A model generated the notes under the pieces. That model did no database searches and was not told the origin of the DNA. It saw only the letters and a program-made list of their open reading frames with translations. A stretch of DNA of 64,000 nucleotides. Source: Meridianimarinicoccus sp. MJW13. Its GTDB lineage: Bacteria; Pseudomonadota; Alphaproteobacteria; Rhodobacterales; Rhodobacteraceae. A program made the translations under genes and the position numbers. The stretch's first letter is position 1. Each line of letters starts with the position of its first letter. Below, in pieces: positions 8,615 to 17,444 of this stretch. The stretch is taken from NCBI RefSeq assembly GCF_014901205.1, contig NZ_JACNMU010000008.1, forward strand, positions 186,001 to 250,000, in the 5' to 3' direction.

Positions 8615-10071
8615 CCACGGCCGACACGACACAGCCGACCGGACATCTCTGCGATCCCCGGCGGTTCTATATTGACGGCAAATGGATCGAAGCCGCGGAT
8701 CGTGCGCAGCGCGAGGTGGTCAACCCGGCCACCGGAGAGGTCGTGACAACCGTTGGCCTGGCGACCGCCGCAGATGTCGATCTGGCCGTTGCGGCAGCAA
8801 AACGCGCGTTGCGGGCCGCTGCGTCAACCACCATGGCGGATCGCAAGGCCATGCTGATGCGCCTCCGCGCGGCCTATAAGCTGCGCATCGAGGACATCGC
8901 GCAGGCCCTGGTGCTGGAACTGGGCGCTCCGATCGACCTGTCCCGCAACGGGCAGGCTGCCGCGGTTCTGGGCAAGATCGACGCCTTTATCGACGCCACC
9001 GACAGCATCCGGCTGACCGAGAAACTGGGCAATGGTGATCGTCTTCTGAGGCAACCCGTCGGCGTTGCGGCGTTGATTGCGCCGTGGAACTGGCCGATCC
9101 ACCAGATCATCCTGAAGGTGGCCGCCGCCCTTGCCGCCGGGTGTCCCATGGTGCTGAAGCCCAGCGAAGAAACCCCGATCAGCGCCACCATCTTTGCCGA
9201 GGTCATGGCGGCGGCCGATTTGCCCGCAGGCATGTTCAACATGATCCACGGGGATGGGGCGGGCGCGGGTTCGGCGCTTTGTAGCCACCCCGACGTCGCC
9301 ATGATCTCCTTCACCGGTTCCACCGCCGCGGGGGCAAACATCGCAAGGGCCGCCGCCGAAGGTTTCAAGCGGGTGGCCCTGGAACTGGGCGGCAAATCCG
9401 CCTGCCTGGTGTTCGCGGATACCGATCTGGATACGGCCTTTGCGACGATCCTGCGCAAGGCGTTCAACAATTCCGGCCAGAACTGCAACGCGCCGACACG
9501 CATTCTGGTTGAGCGGTCGGTCTACGCGCAGGCAATCGACGCGGTGCAGAGGGCCGCGCAATCCTGGTCCATCGGCGCACCTGACCAGCCGGGCCCCCAT
9601 ATCGGGCCGGTGGCCAATGCCAGGCAACATGCGCATGTGCGCGCGATGATTTCCAGCGGTCTGGAGTCCGGCGCACGGCTTGTAACCGGCGGGCTGGACG
9701 TGCCCAAAAAGCTTTCCGAAGGCTTTTTCGTACAGCCAACCGTTCTTGCCGACGCGCGCAATGACATGCCGGTGGCAGTTCAGGAAATATTCGGTCCGGT
9801 CATCGTGTTGATCCCCTTCGAGGACGAAACCGACGCCCTGCAAATTGCCAATGACAGCGACTATGGACTTGCCGCCTATGTCTATTCCAACGATCGGGAC
9901 CGTGCAGAACGCCTGATCGAAGCGCTGGAGGCCGGCATGGTGCTTGTCAACGGCGGAGACATCTCTCCGGGAAGTCCGTTCGGCGGCGTCAAGCGCTCGG
10001 GCATCGGTCGCGAAGGCGGGACATTCGGCATCGAAGAGTTCATGGAGGTCAAACTGGTCGCCGAAATCTGA
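8611..10071 (+). CDS. NAD(P)-dependent aldehyde dehydrogenase
   Basis: Aldehyde dehydrogenase of 486 aa oxidising an aldehyde to a carboxylate with NAD(P)+. The catalytic cysteine is Cys292 in SGQNCNAPTR and the general-base glutamate is Glu258 in ALELGGKSA. The NAD-binding strand region reads LIAPWNWPIHQIILKVAAAL. The start ATG overlaps the GH2 stop (ATGA), showing translational coupling. In galactan pathways an ALDH-family enzyme oxidises 3,6-anhydrogalactose, and other sugar operons use one for lactaldehyde; the sequence alone does not decide. It is the last gene of the sugar block, 64 bp from the convergent torT. Confidence 0.92.
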   Translation: MTTADTTQPTGHLCDPRRFYIDGKWIEAADRAQREVVNPATGEVVTTVGLATAADVDLAVAAAKRALRAAASTTMADRKAMLMRLRAAYKLRIEDIAQALVLELGAPIDLSRNGQAAAVLGKIDAFIDATDSIRLTEKLGNGDRLLRQPVGVAALIAPWNWPIHQIILKVAAALAAGCPMVLKPSEETPISATIFAEVMAAADLPAGMFNMIHGDGAGAGSALCSHPDVAMISFTGSTAAGANIARAAAEGFKRVALELGGKSACLVFADTDLDTAFATILRKAFNNSGQNCNAPTRILVERSVYAQAIDAVQRAAQSWSIGAPDQPGPHIGPVANARQHAHVRAMISSGLESGARLVTGGLDVPKKLSEGFFVQPTVLADARNDMPVAVQEIFGPVIVLIPFEDETDALQIANDSDYGLAAYVYSNDRDRAERLIEALEAGMVLVNGGDISPGSPFGGVKRSGIGREGGTFGIEEFMEVKLVAEI

Positions 10072-10135
10072 CCGAACCCAGGTTCTCGTCGCTGGTCATC
10101 TTTCAGACCGGACTGCGTGCCTTTTGCAATTTGAC

Positions 10136-11146
10136 CTACTGAAGTGACGGAAAATACTCGGCGGGTGAAATGCCGACCTGGCCCAGATTGTCGTCACTGT
10201 TCGTCAAAAGCACGACCTCGGGACCAATCGGCCGCTGGCCGGGTGTGGTTGCCGAAACGGCCTGGCGGATCGACATGCGGGCCTGCAGGATGGGGTCGTC
10301 GAAGGACGCCGCCAGCACGTTTCCGTTCATCAGGCTGCGCTTGATTGTATGGTTGACATATGTCGCCAGCAACAGCGGCCTTTCCGCGTCCGGACGGTTG
10401 GCCAGCAATCCGATCGCGGCTTCGATGGCCGGGGCGTTTCCGATCAGGTAATTCACATCCGGGTGCCGTTCGAGCGCCGTTTCTGTCAGGGCAAGTTGCT
10501 GTCGCAGGCCGGTATCCGCCCGAAAAACCTCCAGAACGGTGACGGCGCTGCCCGCAAGCCCGTCACGCAACCCGATCTCAAGCGGGCCGGTCCAGCCTGC
10601 TTCCTCGGGTCCGTTCAGGAACACCGCGGTCCTTGGGGCCGATCCGGCGGGGTGCAGAACGCGCAAATGATCGCCCAGGACAAACCCCATGTCCTGCCAG
10701 TCGACCCCGATGCTGCCGTGCAACCCCGTCGCGTGCAATTCGTTGATCAGGCCGAAGACAGGGATATCCTGCGCAGCCTGCGAAACGGCATCCATCAGAT
10801 CCGGATGATCAGAGGTGACGGCACCGATAAGGATCGCATCGACCCCGCGCGCGACGCAGATATCAAGCTGCGCAATCTGCGCTGCACGGGCGCGATAGCC
10901 CCCTGCTTCGAAGAACAAAAGCTCGACACCCTGGCGCGCGGCCTCTTGTTCAAGCCCGAACCCGACGCTGAGCCAGTATTCATCCTTGAAATGCGGGACA
11001 AGGACGCAAAACAGGGACCGCGTCTTGGCCGCCTCTGCGGGCTGCCCGATCGAAAGACCAATCCCGATGGCAAGGCATGCGCCGACGATTGTACGCACAC
11101 AAACGGCCACGTAGTGTCTGGTAATGCGACGAACGAGTTTTGACAC
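10136..11146 (-). CDS. torT: TorT-like periplasmic TMAO-sensing protein
   Basis: Periplasmic binding protein of the ribose-binding-like fold, about 336 aa, proposed to bind TMAO and partner with the sensor kinase TorS, as in E. coli. An N-terminal signal with hydrophobic core IVGACLAIGIGLSIG and cleavage after PAEA precedes the sensor domain (VPHFKDEYWLSVGFGLEQEA, then VDAILIGAVTSDHP). Assignment rests on length, fold pattern and the adjacent divergent torS. The start is uncertain: GTG 11146 gives an Arg-rich n-region but overlaps torS by 23 bp; GTG 11110 would give 324 aa and no overlap. Neither has a clear ribosome binding site. There is effectively no intergenic space between torT and torS. 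Confidence 0.82.
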   Translation of the reverse strand: MSKLVRRITRHYVAVCVRTIVGACLAIGIGLSIGQPAEAAKTRSLFCVLVPHFKDEYWLSVGFGLEQEAARQGVELLFFEAGGYRARAAQIAQLDICVARGVDAILIGAVTSDHPDLMDAVSQAAQDIPVFGLINELHATGLHGSIGVDWQDMGFVLGDHLRVLHPAGSAPRTAVFLNGPEEAGWTGPLEIGLRDGLAGSAVTVLEVFRADTGLRQQLALTETALERHPDVNYLIGNAPAIEAAIGLLANRPDAERPLLLATYVNHTIKRSLMNGNVLAASFDDPILQARMSIRQAVSATTPGQRPIGPEVVLLTNSDDNLGQVGISPAEYFPSLQ

Positions 11147-13904
11147 GAGGCTGATCCAGATCCTGGGCGCCATGGGGGCTTTGGCCATCATGGTGGGATT
11201 GGCCGCAATAGGCGTCAACCGTTATCTGGTGCGCACGCAGGACTCGCTCGTTCAAGAGAGCCTGCCGGCAATCGCGCTGACCAGCAGGATCGATGCCTCT
11301 ACCCAATTGGTCGGCTCGCTGGCGTCTACCTTCGTGCAGGCCGGATCCCGCGAAGACGTCGAGAAGACCGCCGCCGCCCTTGAACGCGCCGTGGTGAGCA
11401 TCGAGGACGGGGTGCGGGCGCTGGTTGCAATGACCCCGGGGCCCGCCGCACATCCGCCGCAGTCACAGGCACGCGATATCGTTGCGCGGATGACCGTCAA
11501 CGCACAGGAGGAACTGGCGCTTGCGGATCGCATCGCGGCCAGAGCGGCCGAGGTCGCGCAGGATGGGGTTCTGCTGGAAGACCTGATCGAGGCAGAGACC
11601 GATCTGGCCCGCTTGCGGATCACCGCAGGCATTGCCGACCTGTATGCTGCCCCTGACGCCGCCCCGCGCCCGGCATTGGATGCCCTGGCCGATCGTTATT
11701 TCTTTGCGTTCGAGCGCCTGACAGAACTGGCAAGGATGGTTGATGCCGTGCGGTTGCAGTTCCAGCAGGTGCCGGCAATGGCGACGCGGCAAGACGTGGA
11801 TGCTGCCCATGACACCCTGGCAGCGGGCCTTGATCTGGCCCTGCGCCGGGTTGGCTTTCTGTCCTCGCCGTTGGTTACGCAGGAAGCGGCATCGCTGCTG
11901 AACCGGCAACAGGCCGCCATCGGACCGGGCGGCCTGACCGAACTGTCACACGACAGGATCGTGCTGCAGGCGTCCATCGCGCAGGATGGTGTGCGGCTGC
12001 AGAATGTCATCGCAGACCTCTCGGATCGCGCCAGGCAAGCCCGTGACGCGGTTCAGGCGGACGGGCTGGCGCGGATCGCGGCGGCAAAGCAGCGGTCATC
12101 AGTGATGCTCTTCGGGCTTCTGCTTGTGGTCGCCGTTGCTGTCACGACGGCCGCATTGCTGACGCTATATGCCCGCAAGAAAGTGATCGGACGGCTGGGC
12201 AACCTGTCACGGCGGATCATCGCGGTGGCGGGCGGCACCTCTGGAGAGCCCATTCCGATCAGTGGCCATGACGAAATCGGACGCATGGAAAAAGCGCTCA
12301 ACATCCTGCGCCGGCGCGCCAGCGACGCACTCAGGCTGCGCGACAGTCTTGAGGAAGCGGTGATCGCCCGCACGGGTGATGTCGTGCGCGAGATGCAGGC
12401 CTCTGACAAGGCGCGTGCCGAGGCCGAAGCCGCCAATCGCAGCAAGACCGAGTTTCTTGCCCGCATGAGCCATGAAATCCGCACCCCGCTGAACGGCATC
12501 ATCGGCATGCTGGATCTGCTGGAGACCGAAGTGCAGGACAGCGACCGCAAGGCGCGGACACGCACGGCGTTGAATTCGGCGCGTGACCTGCTCGACATCA
12601 CCAACGACGTCCTCAATTTCGCAAGCAACGAAGACAGGACCAATCGCGACAATCCCGTGCATTTCCGTCTGCGGGAACTGGTCGGTCAGATGGGGCATCA
12701 ATTGCAATCTCTCGCCGCGCAGAAGGGGCTGGATGCGGTTGTCGACCTTTCAGAAACCGCGCCCCCGGCCTTGTTCGGGGATGTGGTGAAAATCCGTCAG
12801 ATTGTCGGGAACCTGATGTCGAATGCGGTAAAATACACCAGAAGCGGGACCGTGATGCTGTTGGTGGAACATGCGATTGACGACCGATCCGGGCAGCCCG
12901 TGCTGAGCTTCGTCGTGGCCGACACCGGTATCGGGATGAGCCCCGAGGCCATCGCCCATGCGTTTGACGCCTATGCGCGGGCGGACTCGGCCAAACGCGC
13001 GGGGATCGAGGGCCTGGGTCTGGGCCTTGCCATTTCACGCAGTCTGACCGAAGCCCTGGGCGGGGTGCTGAGTGTTGAAAGCCAGGCAGGCGTCGGCAGC
13101 CGCTTTACCTTGACGGTGCCGCTGGAGATCGGCGATCCCGCACTTGCAGCACAGGAAGAAGAACGTGCCCTGCAAGCCGATTTGAGCCGCGAGGTCCTGG
13201 TGATCGACGATCATGCCGTGAACCTGATGGTGGCGCGCGGCTATCTGGAGCGGCTTGGCTGTCGCGTCAGCGAAGCAGAGACCGGCACCGCAGGATTGAA
13301 GCTCAGCAGGGAACGGCACTTCGATTTGGCGCTGATTGATCTCGATCTGCCCGACATGCGTGGCGAGGAGGTCGCGGCGCAGATGGCCCAAGACGGGGCC
13401 GTGCCCATTCTGGTTGCGCTGACGGCGCACCTGATCGACGACACGCCCGAGAACCGGGAACGGCTCGGGTTTTCACGCATCTTGGCGAAACCGATCTCGC
13501 CACGTGCGCTGGCAGAAGTGCTGGGCGCGGGCGGGCCTGCCACCCTGCCCCCGGAAAACGCGATGGTTCTGGACAGCCTGCGCGCCGACATTGCCGATCT
13601 TGGGATGCAGGCCACTGCGCAGATCGTACAGGCGTTCCGCGATGACCTGCCGCACGCGATCGACACCCTTTTGTCGACACCCGCCGAAGCGCGGCCCAAG
13701 GCAGCCCACAAGTTGAAAGGGGCGGCGTCGAATTTTCGGCTGGATCAGCTTTGTGCCGCATTGGCACGGGTCGAAAAGGCCGGGGCCGACGCGGATGCCG
13801 CAGTGATGGAAGACGTCGAACGGCTGGCCATAGAGGCCATGCGCATCCTGGAAACAGCCGCCGCCCAGGCCGGGCTTCAGACCGCGCCCGGATCCACGAA
13901 ATGA
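11124..13904 (+). CDS. torS: TorS-like tripartite hybrid sensor histidine kinase
   Basis: Inner-membrane phosphorelay sensor of 926 aa, close to E. coli TorS in length and architecture. Transmembrane helices lie near residues 10-34 and 328-350 with a long helical periplasmic sensor between. They are followed by HAMP (about 350-400), a HisKA domain with His450 in ARMSHEIRTPLNG, and an HATPase with NLMSNAVKYT, VADTGIGMS and GLGLGLAIS. A receiver domain follows (VLVIDDHAVN, aspartate in LIDLDLPDM, lysine in ILAKPIS). A C-terminal HPt domain carries its histidine near residue 862 in AAHKLKGAASNF. It should phosphorylate TorR. The 3' end overlaps torR by 28 bp in opposite orientation. No ribosome binding site precedes ATG 11124. 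Confidence 0.92.
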   Translation: MRRTSFDTRLIQILGAMGALAIMVGLAAIGVNRYLVRTQDSLVQESLPAIALTSRIDASTQLVGSLASTFVQAGSREDVEKTAAALERAVVSIEDGVRALVAMTPGPAAHPPQSQARDIVARMTVNAQEELALADRIAARAAEVAQDGVLLEDLIEAETDLARLRITAGIADLYAAPDAAPRPALDALADRYFFAFERLTELARMVDAVRLQFQQVPAMATRQDVDAAHDTLAAGLDLALRRVGFLSSPLVTQEAASLLNRQQAAIGPGGLTELSHDRIVLQASIAQDGVRLQNVIADLSDRARQARDAVQADGLARIAAAKQRSSVMLFGLLLVVAVAVTTAALLTLYARKKVIGRLGNLSRRIIAVAGGTSGEPIPISGHDEIGRMEKALNILRRRASDALRLRDSLEEAVIARTGDVVREMQASDKARAEAEAANRSKTEFLARMSHEIRTPLNGIIGMLDLLETEVQDSDRKARTRTALNSARDLLDITNDVLNFASNEDRTNRDNPVHFRLRELVGQMGHQLQSLAAQKGLDAVVDLSETAPPALFGDVVKIRQIVGNLMSNAVKYTRSGTVMLLVEHAIDDRSGQPVLSFVVADTGIGMSPEAIAHAFDAYARADSAKRAGIEGLGLGLAISRSLTEALGGVLSVESQAGVGSRFTLTVPLEIGDPALAAQEEERALQADLSREVLVIDDHAVNLMVARGYLERLGCRVSEAETGTAGLKLSRERHFDLALIDLDLPDMRGEEVAAQMAQDGAVPILVALTAHLIDDTPENRERLGFSRILAKPISPRALAEVLGAGGPATLPPENAMVLDSLRADIADLGMQATAQIVQAFRDDLPHAIDTLLSTPAEARPKAAHKLKGAASNFRLDQLCAALARVEKAGADADAAVMEDVERLAIEAMRILETAAAQAGLQTAPGSTK

Positions 13905-14581
13905 TAGCCCACGCCGTGTTCGGTCAAGATCCACTCGGGGTTGGCCGGGTCTTTCTCAAGCTTCTTGCGCAAACGTCCGACGACGACATCGATCATCCGG
14001 TCATTGGACCGCATCGCCCTGCGGCCCATCATTTCGGCCAGCCGTGCGCGGCTCAGCGTCTGGCCGGGGTGGTCGGCAAGTGCGGCCAGGACATCGAATT
14101 CCTGCTTTGTCAGAACTTCAGTGCGGGCCGCAGACACCAGCCTGCGCCGGATGCGGTCAAGGCACCACGGTCCGAACTCTTCTACCGGCGCCGCACCTTG
14201 TGGGGCCTGTCCGATATCCGCGATGCGCGCCAGCAGGTTTTTCACACGGGCCGCCAGCTCGCGCTTGTCAAAGGGCTTGGTGACATAGTCGTCAGCCCCC
14301 ATTTCCAGACCCACGATCTTGTCGATCTGGTCGTCGCGCGCCGTCAGCAAGATGATCCCGACCCGCGACACGGCCCGTTGCTCGCGGGTGATGGTCAGCC
14401 CGTCCTTGCCGTCCAGGTTGATGTCGACCAACAACAGTTCGGCCGGATCCTCGCCAAGGATCTGTTCCATTTCTTCGGCATTCTCGGCCTCGCTGAGGCG
14501 GTATCCCTGCTCGCGCAGATAGGCAGCGATTCGCATGCGCGTCGTGCGGTCATCTTCGACAATCAGGATATGCTGGCCCAT
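13877..14581 (-). CDS. torR: TorR-like OmpR/PhoB-family response regulator
   Basis: Cytoplasmic response regulator of 234 aa. The receiver domain (residues 1-120) has the acidic pocket in LIVEDD, the phospho-acceptor aspartate in LLLVDINLDG, threonine in ILLTARDD and lysine in YVTKPFDKRE. A winged-helix DNA-binding domain follows (EVLTKQEFDVLAAL, then IDVVVGRLRKKLE and GVGYHF). It lies divergent from torA, with direct repeats upstream of its own start that are good candidates for its binding site. It is expected to activate torA in response to TMAO. It converges with torS, with overlapping 3' ends. Confidence 0.92.
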   Translation of the reverse strand: MGQHILIVEDDRTTRMRIAAYLREQGYRLSEAENAEEMEQILGEDPAELLLVDINLDGKDGLTITREQRAVSRVGIILLTARDDQIDKIVGLEMGADDYVTKPFDKRELAARVKNLLARIADIGQAPQGAAPVEEFGPWCLDRIRRRLVSAARTEVLTKQEFDVLAALADHPGQTLSRARLAEMMGRRAMRSNDRMIDVVVGRLRKKLEKDPANPEWILTEHGVGYHFVDPGAV

Positions 14582-14590
14582 GCCGGATTA

Positions 14591-14606
14591 TTACATTTAC
14601 TTACAT
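14591..14606. promoter_or_regulatory. Candidate TorR box: TTACAT direct repeat at 10-bp period
   Basis: In the 111-bp region between divergent torR and torA, TTACAT occurs at 14591-14596 and again at 14601-14606, exactly one helical turn apart. OmpR-family regulators bind such tandem direct repeats, and E. coli TorR uses direct repeats (tor boxes) of a different sequence. The position right beside the torR start suits autoregulation and, from further away, torA activation. Function is inferred. Confidence 0.45.
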
Positions 14607-14692
14607 CTTCGAACAACCTCGATTGCGCAGGGTCAAGGTCTCGGGCCGCCCAAACAGTAGTGTGGGACAAACGCAAGCCACAGGAGGCCAGC

Positions 14693-17365
14693 ATGTCGTT
14701 CTCGCAACCCACCCGCCGCGCTTTTCTTCAGGGCGGTGCCGCCGCATTCGGTGTCGCCAACCTGATGGGAACAACCGCCCTCGCCGCCCTTGATCCAAAC
14801 TCGTTCGACGGGCGTATTTTCCATGCCACGCATTTCGGCCCTTTCGAAGCGGTCGTCCGCGACGGCAAACTGGTCGGGCTGAACACCATCATGGAAATTG
14901 ATGCGCGGCCCACAGAAATGCTGACCGCAGGCGTCATGGACCGGACCTATGACAAATCCCGCATCGACTATCCGATGGTGCGCAAATCCTACCTTGAGGG
15001 CTGGGAAACCGGCGACACCAAGCCCGAACTGCGCGGCAAGGAACCCTATGTCAAGGTGGACTGGGACACGGTCTGGAGCCTGGCGGCCAAGGCCCTGCTC
15101 GACACCGCGACCAACCATGGCAACGAAGCGATCTTCAGCTCGTCCTACGGCGGCTGGTCGAACGCGGGTACGTTCCGCCCGAACGTGCTTCAGGGCCGTC
15201 TGATCAACCTGTTGGGCGGCTGCACCAACACCTCGGGTGACTGGTCCGCCGGCGCAAGCCAGGTGTCGCTGCCCCACATCATCGGCGACATGGAAGTCTA
15301 CTCGGCGCAATCCGCCTGGGAAACCATCCGCGACAACACCGAAGTCTTTGTCCTGGTGGGCTGCGACCCGATCAAGAACAACCGGATCGAGTATCGCGTG
15401 GCCGACCACGGCATGTATTCGCACTGGGAATCCATCCGCGACGCCGGCGTCAAGTTCATCTCGATCAACCCGCAGAAAACAGCGTCCGACGACTATCTTG
15501 ACGCCGAGTGGGTCAAGATCGTGCCGAACACCGACGTGGCCCTGTTCGTGGCCATGGCCAACCATGTGCTTGCGCAGGGGCTTGAGGATCGCGCCTACAT
15601 GGACAAATACACGGTCGGTGCCGACAAGTGGATTGCCTATGTCCAGGGTGACGACGACGGCGTTGCCAAAACCCCGGAATGGGCGGCTGAAATCACCGGC
15701 ATCGACGCCGACAAGATCCGCGAAATGGCCGAGCTTTTCGCCAAGTCCAACACCGAAATCGCAGGGGCATGGGCCCTGCAACGGGCGCAGCATGGCGAGA
15801 TGACCCACTGGGCAATCATCAACTTCGCGGCGCTTACCGGCAAGATCGGCAAGCCGGGCTGCGGTGTCGGGTTCAGCTGGCACTATGGCAACGGCGGCAT
15901 GCCGGCGTCGGGCAAATCGACACCGGCGGGCATGAGCCAGGGCCGCAACTTTGTCAAAGGCGTCTGCCCGGCAAGCCGGATCACCGAAATGCTGGAAAAC
16001 CCCGGCAAGGAAGTTTTCTACAACGGCAACACGCACACCTATCCGGATGTGAAGGTGATCTTCAACGCTGGCAACAACTTCATGAGCCACCAGCAGGACA
16101 CCAACCGCCTGATCCGTGCGCTTGAAAAGGTGGAAACCATCATCAGTGTCGATGTTTGGTGGACAGCCGCGGTTCGTTGGGCCGACATCGTGATGCCGGC
16201 GGCGTCGACATTGGAACAGGACGACATCACCTCGGGTGGCACCTATTCCAACGACAAGGTCTATGCCATGAAGAAGGTGATCGAACCTTTGGGCGACAGC
16301 CTGCCGGATTACGAGATCTTCGAAGGCCTGGCCGACAAACTGGGCCTGTGGGCGCAGTTCACCGACAGCGAAGACAAGATGTATCACATCAAGCTCGCCT
16401 ACGAGAAATCCTCGGCGGCCAAGCACACCTCGTTCGAGGAGTTCTGGGAAAAAGGCTATGCCCGCATGGAGGTCCCGGAAGAGGCCCGCAAGTGGACACG
16501 CCACGGTGATTTCTACAATGACCCGGAAGGCAACCCGCTGCACACGACCTCTGGCAAGATCGAGATGTTCTGCGAAGACTTCGCCAAGCTCGACATCGAC
16601 GACATGCCCGGCATGCCGATGTGGATGGAAAAGCACGAGTATCTCGGCAACGCCAAGGAAGGCCAGTTGCACGTGGTATCGCCCCACCCGTGGTTCCGCC
16701 TGCACAGCCAGATGGACCAGTCGGAAAACCTGCGCAAACTCTACAAGGTGCAGGGGCGGGAACCGGTGCGCATCAACAGCGAAGATGCTGCTTCGCGCGG
16801 GATCGAAGATGGCGATCTGGTCGAACTGTACAACGATCGGGGCACCGTCATTGCCGGGGCCGTGGTCAGCGATGAGATCATGCCGGGCGTCGTGTCGATC
16901 TACGAGGGCGCGTGGCCACAGCTTGACAGCAAGGGCCGGTGCAACTCGGGTCTGGTCAACTTCCTGACCTCGACACAACGGTCGTCGGGCGTGGCGCAGG
17001 CGACCACCGCCAACACCACCCTGTGCTACATGCGTAAATGTGAGGATCCAGAAGGCCCGAACCTGGCCTATGAAAAGCCCGAGATCATCGAGGACTATGA
17101 AGTGGCCGCGATCGATGACGATCTGCTGGGTCTGGACCGTCTCTATGAGCTGACCGAAAAGCTCTATGCGGATATGGGACCGGGCGAGAAGATCTACTTC
17201 GAGCGCTGCACCGTCTGCCACGCCCCTCGTGAAGTGACGCACTTCACCCAGCAGCAGTGGAAGGGTATCACCCCGTCGATGTTCCCCCGCGCGGGCCTTG
17301 AAGGCGCAGAAGCCGCGCTGGTCATGGACTACCTCATGGCGAACGCTTCCGACGCACCGAAGTAA
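14693..17365 (+). CDS. torA: TMAO reductase TorA with C-terminal cytochrome c domain
   Basis: Periplasmic molybdopterin reductase of the DMSO reductase family, 890 aa, reducing TMAO to trimethylamine. ATG 14693 follows AGGAGG; the long upstream open frame is spurious. The N-terminus carries a Tat signal TRRAFLQGG. Family segments include IFSSSYGGWSNAG (region of the Mo-ligating serine), LVGCDPIKNNRIEY and ADIVMPAASTLEQDD. E. coli TorA is about 848 aa; the extra length here is a C-terminal domain with a CxxCH haem site, CTVCH at residues 839-843, and a possible Met ligand in ITPSMFPRAGL. That tail resembles the C-terminal mono-haem domain of TorC. No torC or torD lies nearby, so the fusion may replace part of the electron chain. 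Confidence 0.93.
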   Translation: MSFSQPTRRAFLQGGAAAFGVANLMGTTALAALDPNSFDGRIFHATHFGPFEAVVRDGKLVGLNTIMEIDARPTEMLTAGVMDRTYDKSRIDYPMVRKSYLEGWETGDTKPELRGKEPYVKVDWDTVWSLAAKALLDTATNHGNEAIFSSSYGGWSNAGTFRPNVLQGRLINLLGGCTNTSGDWSAGASQVSLPHIIGDMEVYSAQSAWETIRDNTEVFVLVGCDPIKNNRIEYRVADHGMYSHWESIRDAGVKFISINPQKTASDDYLDAEWVKIVPNTDVALFVAMANHVLAQGLEDRAYMDKYTVGADKWIAYVQGDDDGVAKTPEWAAEITGIDADKIREMAELFAKSNTEIAGAWALQRAQHGEMTHWAIINFAALTGKIGKPGCGVGFSWHYGNGGMPASGKSTPAGMSQGRNFVKGVCPASRITEMLENPGKEVFYNGNTHTYPDVKVIFNAGNNFMSHQQDTNRLIRALEKVETIISVDVWWTAAVRWADIVMPAASTLEQDDITSGGTYSNDKVYAMKKVIEPLGDSLPDYEIFEGLADKLGLWAQFTDSEDKMYHIKLAYEKSSAAKHTSFEEFWEKGYARMEVPEEARKWTRHGDFYNDPEGNPLHTTSGKIEMFCEDFAKLDIDDMPGMPMWMEKHEYLGNAKEGQLHVVSPHPWFRLHSQMDQSENLRKLYKVQGREPVRINSEDAASRGIEDGDLVELYNDRGTVIAGAVVSDEIMPGVVSIYEGAWPQLDSKGRCNSGLVNFLTSTQRSSGVAQATTANTTLCYMRKCEDPEGPNLAYEKPEIIEDYEVAAIDDDLLGLDRLYELTEKLYADMGPGEKIYFERCTVCHAPREVTHFTQQQWKGITPSMFPRAGLEGAEAALVMDYLMANASDAPK

Positions 17366-17385
17366 GCGTCAAGACCACACCTCAA

Positions 17386-17406
17386 AAGGCCGGTGCATCC
17401 GGCCTT
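17386..17406 (+). terminator. Possible weak terminator hairpin after torA
   Basis: An 8-bp perfect inverted repeat (AAGGCCGG, loop TGCAT, CCGGCCTT) lies 20 nt after the torA stop, followed by CTGACCTTTCCTCC, which is pyrimidine-rich but lacks a clean U-run. It may attenuate read-through into moeA. Confidence 0.4.
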
Positions 17407-17444
17407 CTGACCTTTCCTCCCCCAGAAACCTCAGGATTTGGCAG

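Noticed and set aside
13751-14692. A continuous open frame extending TorA upstream by over 300 codons
   Set aside because: It runs antisense through torR, lacks a start signal, and the Tat signal with AGGAGG places the real start at 14693.
14633-17242. An 869-codon minus-strand frame opposite torA
   Set aside because: Antisense shadow of TorA; no recognisable motif and no ribosome binding site.
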